From NCBI GenBank assembly GCA_002633005.1, contig NMRA01000307.1, positions 192,687-256,686 of the forward strand: a stretch of 64,000 nucleotides of DNA. Reading direction: 5' to 3'. The stretch comes from Phoronis australis. Taxonomy: Eukaryota; Phoronida; Phoronidae. The stretch's first letter is position 1; the number at the start of each line of letters is the position of its first letter. The notes under the pieces are model-generated. The model searched no databases, was not told where the DNA came from, and saw only the letters and a list, made by a program, of their open reading frames with translations. Positions 58,501 to 64,000 of the stretch are shown here, one piece after another. The translations under genes were made by a program, and so were the position numbers.

Positions 58501-61500
58501 CTCATGGAATAATATGTTATATCTGTGGTTCCAATTTCTGACTGGTATCTCATGGAATAATATGTTATATCTGTGGTTCCAATTTCTGACTGGTATCTCA
58601 TGGAATAACACATTTGAAGAAGAGTGTCATTAGCGGTCTATTTTATAGAAGGTCGTAAGTCCAGTCTAAACAAAGATGGTCGGAACTTGATTTTATTTCA
58701 TATGCAGTTCACTAACATGGCTCAAGAAGGCAGTTGATAAGTCAGAAAATTAACAAACTTTATGTCAGTTGCAATGTTTTTGATTTTCCAATAAAAAAGT
58801 GCCGCATTTGCAACAACGTTCCTTTGACCATCTTGGCTGTGACCGACCACATTTATGGCTTTTGATATAAACAGGCACCAGGAAAGTCAAATTTACGACA
58901 GAGAATTGCTGCAAATATATTTGAACAGGTCTAAATAGACTAGGAAGAATACAAACAAGCATTCGTACAAATGTCATTAAAATGAGGTATAAAATTAATT
59001 TCTGCAAAAGAAATCTGATTGCCACATTTCATTTTCAAGTCCCAATGATTCTCAATAATTAGACATATGTAAATATCAAAACATTCACTCTAGAAATTTT
59101 CCATTGACTACCCTTTCCTGGGCTTCTCTGGGTGCATTTTACTATTTCAGTAACAGTTTACATCATGTTGAGTGGTCAAACTACGCTGTTAATACAGCTC
59201 ATTACTGTTGTTATTCAGCAAACAACACAGTTGTGGATTTCCATCCAAAATGCACCTACCATATTACTCTAGGTTAATGCACACATTCATGATTCATCTG
59301 ATTCTGAGATCTCTCTGTTGAACAGCCCAGACCACCAACTCGGCAGATCACAGTAATGTAAGTAGTGTATACTTACCGTATCCCTGAGTATCGTCATGAA
59401 GGTCCTTACAAACAACACACGGAATTGTGTAAAACCACTTGTAGCGAACGTATGAATGTGCTGTGGGTCAGTCTGGAAGTTCAAAACAGAGACACGATAT
59501 CGTTAGAACAAGATTACATGCCAGATGCCCAATCATGTTTTTTAAATATGACAGAATTTCAATAAAAATCAAGTGTAAAATAAAATCTCAACAATTTTGG
59601 ACAGCATTACATTATTAACAAAATCACAATTTCTTTCTTTTTAGTAGCATATAGCAATGTTGTGAATGAATGCAATGTTTCAAGATATTGTCTGATTGAA
59701 GTATGCTACACAGCTAAATGGTAAAACATTTGACTTTGGTGCTACTTATTACTGATGAAATACAAGCGAAAAACTAAACTTTTGCTTGCCTGCCTGCCAC
59801 ACAGTGTGTTATATGCAAAGTGGTGACACTTCAAAGAACAAACATGGCAATGGAACGAAATTACAACTTCATGAACTTTAGAGCTGAAGAGCCAAAGAAC
59901 ATTAGAGGTAACCTTAGTTGATTTTACTACAAGATAAAATTATTGTCACAGTGAAATTGATGTGTTGTGCAACAAAAAGGGAGAAATTCCTGTCTTCACA
60001 TACAGATACGCCATGCACATGTAAGTAATTTTGCAAACAATCTCTTTACAGACAGACAGAACACAAGTTAAGAAGTCAAACTTGTTCATTGCCACTCGTG
60101 GCCAGCAAACTAAATTTCACACACCATAAACTTAAACATACTGAAGATTACTGTACCCATAGCCGTAAATCGTCTGCACACTTAGCAGCGCAGATAGCTT
60201 TTTGTTCTGCCCGTAAAAAGGTCCGTGAATATTTTCAAGGACATAGTTGCATGATACATGATCATTTAGTCACAGATTCAACACAAAACATATTAGGCCA
60301 AGGAGATACAATGATGTTCATAGACTAGCAAAATCCAACCATAGTTACACTGTTGAAATGTAAGTACTGAGCACAAAATCACAAGACTTTACAGCCTCTG
60401 TATGAGAATGATATCTGCTTAAGCATAGCAGTGAAACTCATGAGGGGTTGACAGTTCAATCACTGATCCCTTCTAGTCTGAATTTAGAAAACAAATTTTA
60501 ACAGTGTCTGAACAAAAATTTAACCCATCATGATTAAAAATAGTTAAATAATTACAAAAATATTGACCCATGAATTGTTGGAAATTTCCATGAAAGTGAC
60601 ATGAATCAAACTCCTACTAAAGGATGACAAACCGATACAACAGAACTAAAATAATGGACACATGCTTCCGAGACATTTAAAGCTGATACAAATTTCAAAA
60701 ACAAATAACACCCATAGACATCGTGACATTGAAAAATGATAACAACTTATAAATTTCAATATTTCTTAACAACAGTGCTTAGACATGCTCAAACATTTGA
60801 AGCATTCAATCTCATCTCTATAAAACAGGAAAGTCAATTTTTCTTGTTTTGCATGGTTTTTGTCTTAAATAAAAGTATAAACCCCCCTCAGTGCCTTCTG
60901 CTGCACACATATCACGTTTGCATGCAAAAATGACTTTCCACTCCTTTACATCTCCATTCCCTTTCACTGACCAAGCACAACAGCGGACTTACTATTGAAC
61001 GCAAAATGCAAATTGTGTTTATCGAAAACAAGTGAATGTAGAAACAGGATGTAGGAAGCTCATCCTAGGGCCAACTATGCCATGTGGGTAATGTGTTACA
61101 TGTATAGTTAATGAAAGTCAGGGGAACAGTAATTAACGAAGAAATATGTCTACAACAACCAGGGATTTCACAGTATTTCTGGCAAAAACAAACCAAAAAA
61201 AAATGTTGGCTTTCCCTTAAAGACGACATATTTAACCAGTTCTATCAAGTATGAGTTTTCCCACAAACACCTGGGGTCATGATATTACTACTGATATTTA
61301 AGTAAATGGCAGCCTGGTCTTACTGATAAAAGTCATAGTCCACCATTGCGTAGTTTGCAACATTATAAGTCATCAGGACAACCTCAGGTCATTGACAGGC
61401 AATAATTACACAACAGTTTAATGTGGATAAAAAGAGTGATGAAAGCTCGCTTGTTATATCATTTTTGGGTTCATCAAACTCTAAGCTGTAGTAAATCCTA

Positions 61501-63960
61501 AAAGAGTTGACAAACTTTGTCAAAAATTTCCAACGACATCAACAAATTCTAGAAACACACAAGAGGAAAAATAACACTATATTATCTGAAATTTCACCAA
61601 AATTTCAAGCTCTAAAATTTTAATGAGAAAACATTCCAACAATTTCTTTAAAATGCCAGTCTTTACTCTGTTGTTGGGCTAATAAAGATTTTCCAAACCT
61701 AAATGTAAAAATATATTTGTCCGATGTGTAACATACTGTATTTGACCAGGTTAGTGCTACATACCCACCCAAGTGACCACCCCCACCCCCCCCCCGAATA
61801 CACCAGTTTTTAACTTGTACATCATGACTTTTAAAGCATAACAGCTTTGTGTGCGTTCACTCCAGCTCCCAAAACGAATGCAGTGTGCTCCCTTGCATCA
61901 AACTCATATTGTCTAATTCTTTTAACTTGAGCATGCAGAGTGGCTTAATGGAACACAATTCAACAGTTGACTGCCAAAATTAGAATAAAGTCTCAAATAT
62001 TGTGGGGAGAAATAAAAGCTGAAAATGATTTCTTTGACTTTCTTCCAGCGTTCTTGATAAGGAGGATAAACTTTCATGATACTATCCAACAGTATCTATG
62101 ATACTATCCAGCAGTATCTATGATACTATCCAGCAGTATGATACTATCCAACAGTATCTATGATACTATCCAGCAGCATCTATGATACTATCCAACAGTA
62201 TCTATGATACTATCCAGCAGCATCTATGACACTATCCAGCAGTATCTATGATACTATCCAACAGTATCTATGATACTATCCAGCAGTATCTACGATACTA
62301 TCCAACAGTATCTATGATACAAGCTTTATTAACAGCAAAGGATCAATTTAGTGCAAGGCATCGTTCAAGAAGATTGTCTTCCAGATTGGGTACTAAATTG
62401 GAGAAACTTTGAGGTTGCCCACTCAAACTTTTGTTTGCTTTTAAATGTTTACGTTCATGCAGCTTACCTGATAGCAGACCATGGTTTTTTAAATTTTCAA
62501 TTTAAACGCTCGGTATTGATGCAGACAAATACAGCAATTCAGTTTGTCTATTAGATGTTACAATTTTCTTTATTTTTGAGTAAATCGCTTATTATGAAAT
62601 TAGTCCTTCTAACTGGTTGACAGTTATGAGCTCTTGGATGTTTCATGTCAAAACTTGTGAAAATCTCAGGAGTTAAATCAGAATGAAGTCATGAAAAGAT
62701 AAAGAGGGACAACACTTGTCAGTAAATTTCTGTCAAAGCTGTGTGTACCCCACGATAAAAATAGCTATCCCAGAGGCCTCGAAAAATACTTTCTTCAAAT
62801 ATCAGTGACAATGGTTGAAAGTCCAACTTTTGTTGTGGAAACAGCACAGGAGCACTTCAGTACTAGCATTAATCAATAGATGAAACCCAATTCACTGCAG
62901 GTTGTGATGTAATATGGAAAATGCTTGTATAAACCTCATTAGCTGCTCATTCTCTGGAGGACTTTTATAATGTTATATGGTGATACATGTATGGTGCATT
63001 AGATACATCACTACCATATAAACACAACTAATAGGGTCATTAGAGAGGGGAATAGCAAACAGTTAATAACCTAGCAACCACCATTAATGTGGAAATTTGG
63101 CTAACTTTGGAACATCACATCTCAGAAATGGCAGACGTCTGGATTCGTTTATGAAACTTTCAGATACTATGCTTTGTGGACAAAATTGTTTTTAAAATGT
63201 TCCATTTGTACATGAGGGGTTATCAAAAAATAAGACATTGATGACTTTCATGAAAAAGTCAAAGGTTGCATGAAACCAAAACAAAATCATGACAACTTAG
63301 AAAACTATAACTAGGTTTCTCTAAAAGATACCCAGCATCCGATTTTTCCGTGTTCAAGATCTGTGCCAAACACGTATTGGATTACTGTGTTCGACCAGTG
63401 GATTCCAATGGCTCAGCAGACTAGAGTGTCTGCACGGTTAGCAGAAGGTCCCAGTTTTGAGTCCCAGTCAGGGCAGAAATCTTTTCAGACTTATGTTCAT
63501 TAGCCTTAGGTCACTTGATGTAGCCAACAGATGGCTTGCAGACCAGATCCACCAATAGACAATGTTTTGAAGAATAAAAAAGATCATTTTTCTCACAATT
63601 ACTTTTGTCCGTAATTGGTGAGACTTTTCCGTGAATAACCCCCACCTCTTTAAAAAACTTGGTATCATGATTACTGTCACATTTATAATTACTGCAGTTT
63701 TATAAACAAATTAATGTGACTTAACTCAAGCGTCACGTATCTCATTCACTTGAGTGACAAACTGCTCGTCATGCATTACAATTAGGAAGAGGAAAATGGA
63801 TCCAATGTGTGAAGGAAGCCACAACACTGAAGATAAATGAGAGTTCAAGGTCAAAATATAAACTATGAAAACGAAACAGTTCAGTCATCAGTTCAAAAAT
63901 AAGGATCATACAAAAATCTACTTCAAACATTACCTCCATGTCTTCCATTTCAAAAATTTC
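52296..63960 (-). CDS. ABCG1: ABCG half-transporter (ABCG1/ABCG4 type), C-terminal half, 5'-partial
   Basis: ABCG1 and ABCG4 are half-size ABC transporters that dimerise and export sterols and lipids. Seven minus-strand exons with compatible phases give 297 residues plus TGA, read from 63960 down to 52296. They cover the end of the linker, the connecting helix, six membrane helices and the short cytosolic end. Blocks recognised as ABCG1/4 include [88 protein letters not shown] and [16 protein letters not shown]. The nucleotide-binding half (Walker A/B, signature motif) lies to the right of the window. Family assignment is strong; ABCG1 versus ABCG4 cannot be decided and a non-vertebrate may have a single pre-duplication gene. 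Confidence 0.95.
53431..53549 (-). CDS. ABCG1: ABCG exon: TM5
   Basis: Minus-strand acceptor tattgttgcag and donor gtaagt. It encodes [20 protein letters not shown] (TM5) followed by [18 protein letters not shown], the re-entry segment. It matches [20 protein letters not shown] of ABCG1. Phase 0 in, phase 2 out; the arginine codon is completed by the last exon. Confidence 0.96.
54405..54560 (-). CDS. ABCG1: ABCG exon: TM3 and TM4
   Basis: Minus-strand acceptor cgttattttcag and donor gtacgt. The 52 codons include [20 protein letters not shown] (TM3 and loop) and [20 protein letters not shown] (TM4). They match the PVAYCSIVYWM and [14 protein letters not shown] blocks of ABCG1. Phase 0 on both sides. 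Confidence 0.96.
55780..55880 (-). CDS. ABCG1: ABCG exon: loop between TM2 and TM3
   Basis: Minus-strand acceptor ttataatttcag and donor gtgatt. It encodes [20 protein letters not shown] then [13 protein letters not shown]. This is the highly conserved [21 protein letters not shown] block of ABCG1/4. Phase 1 in, phase 0 out. An unresolved base (N) lies 60 bp downstream in the intron at 55720 and does not affect the reading. Confidence 0.96.
56239..56370. repeat. Minisatellite, about 22-bp unit x6
   Basis: cacagcagggcagtatggac-type units in an ABCG intron. Confidence 0.9.
56744..56885. repeat. Minisatellite, 34-bp unit x4
   Basis: Units start at 56744, 56778, 56812 and 56846 (attagtatgcattaccattg, ccattataatcata); only one substitution (tacg) is apparent. 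Confidence 0.95.
57225..57393 (-). CDS. ABCG1: ABCG exon: TM1 and TM2
   Basis: Minus-strand acceptor gaatttcag and donor gtaagt. It encodes [20 protein letters not shown] (TM1), then a short loop [10 protein letters not shown], then [20 protein letters not shown] (TM2). Near-identity to ABCG1/4 through [14 protein letters not shown] and ALMPTVLTF. Phase 0 in, phase 1 out. Confidence 0.97.
57510..58609. repeat. Homogeneous 48-bp tandem array, 23 copies, in an ABCG intron
   Basis: Units of 48 bp (tatatctgtggttccaattt, ctgactggtatctcatggaa, taatatgt) repeat 22.9 times with almost no differences. The only substitution I see is G to C at unit position 28 in copies 15, 18 and 21. Because 48 is a multiple of three, stop-free frames run through the whole array on both strands. 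They sit in an intron and are not evidence of protein. Confidence 0.98.
59377..59472 (-). CDS. ABCG1: ABCG exon: connecting helix
   Basis: Minus-strand acceptor gaacttccag and donor gtaagt bracket 32 codons: [20 protein letters not shown] then [12 protein letters not shown]. This matches CLTQFCILFKRTFLSIMRD, the amphipathic connecting helix before TM1 of ABCG1. Phase 0 on both sides. Confidence 0.93.
62077..62316. repeat. Minisatellite, 22-bp unit x11
   Basis: tatctatgatactatccaac then ag, alternating with a ..ccagcag variant; one unit lacks four bases. Confidence 0.92.
63395..63475 (+). repeat. tRNA-derived SINE head
   Basis: aatggctcagcagactagag is A-box-like and cagttttgagtccc B-box-like, at tRNA spacing, followed by cagtcagggcag. 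No paired acceptor stem, so a SINE relic. Confidence 0.55.
63934..63960 (-). CDS. ABCG1: ABCG exon: 27-nt micro-exon in the linker
   Basis: On the minus strand the acceptor ttttaattggtag precedes, and the donor gtaatg follows, nine codons reading EIFEMEDME. It is phase 0 on both sides and joins in frame to TDPQHIHTF of the next exon. The acidic composition suits the linker that precedes the connecting helix in ABCG1. It is too short for homology proof. Confidence 0.6.
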
Positions 63961-64000
63961 CTACCAATTAAAAGATAAAAAAACGAATTTAAAAACATTC

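Larger units (their letters stand above)
59473..63933 (-). other. ABCG1: ABCG intron (4.5 kb)
   Basis: No exon recognised on either strand. It contains a G/C homopolymer-rich spot near 61780, a 22-bp minisatellite (62077-62316) and a tRNA-like SINE head (63395-63475). Confidence 0.7.

Noticed and set aside
57510-58609. CRISPR-like array
   Set aside because: The units are adjacent with no unique spacers, and the context is an animal intron. The same reasoning applies to the other minisatellites.
57457-58633. Open frames of 240-380 codons on both strands with 16-residue repeats
   Set aside because: They exist because a 48-bp tandem unit without stops is repeated 23 times. Equal openness on both strands and the position inside an ABCG intron argue against a protein.
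61737-61795. Possible second end of the 13232-14505 element (tactgtatttgacc...)
   Set aside because: Similarity is limited to about ten bases and no opposite end is visible.

Overview
The window is nuclear DNA from an animal. It is AT-rich, with long GT–AG introns, many short dispersed repeats and minisatellites, and two conserved metazoan genes lying tail to tail. Protein similarity and repeat content suggest a non-vertebrate bilaterian, probably a marine deuterostome or lophotrochozoan. I cannot name the species. Most long open frames here are chance frames in introns or arise from tandem repeats. There is no prokaryotic-style operon, CRISPR array or phage element.

Gene 1 (plus strand, 2730-43145) is an EPS8 homologue, an adaptor and actin-capping/bundling protein. 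Nineteen coding exons join in one frame into 858 residues plus a stop codon. They give a PTB domain, a proline-rich linker, an EPS8 spectrin-like helical region, an SH3 domain, a second charged and proline-rich linker, and a SAM/pointed-like C-terminal effector region. The exon(s) for the N-terminus ahead of the PTB domain lie upstream of the window or were not recognised. A further phase-compatible cassette exon is possible at 40283-40405.

Gene 2 (minus strand, 63960 down to 52296) is the C-terminal, membrane-spanning half of an ABCG half-transporter of the ABCG1/ABCG4 type. Seven coding exons give 297 residues plus a stop; the nucleotide-binding half lies beyond the right edge. The 9.1 kb between the two stop codons holds no recognisable third gene and probably contains both 3' UTRs, converging near 47.0 kb.

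Repeats carry most of the unexplained structure. I see at least five families with terminal inverted repeats. One 594-bp element sits in a minisatellite with a perfect 9-bp target-site duplication (Mutator-like). Two families appear to have produced minisatellites by amplifying an internal segment. Several long inverted repeats in EPS8 introns would fold into hairpins in the pre-mRNA. A 23-copy 48-bp array in an ABCG intron has a 144-bp higher-order period over its last nine copies. Degenerate tRNA-derived SINE heads are scattered through the window. I found no clear new biological system. The best leads are element-born minisatellites, the intronic hairpins, and candidate alternative exons in EPS8.
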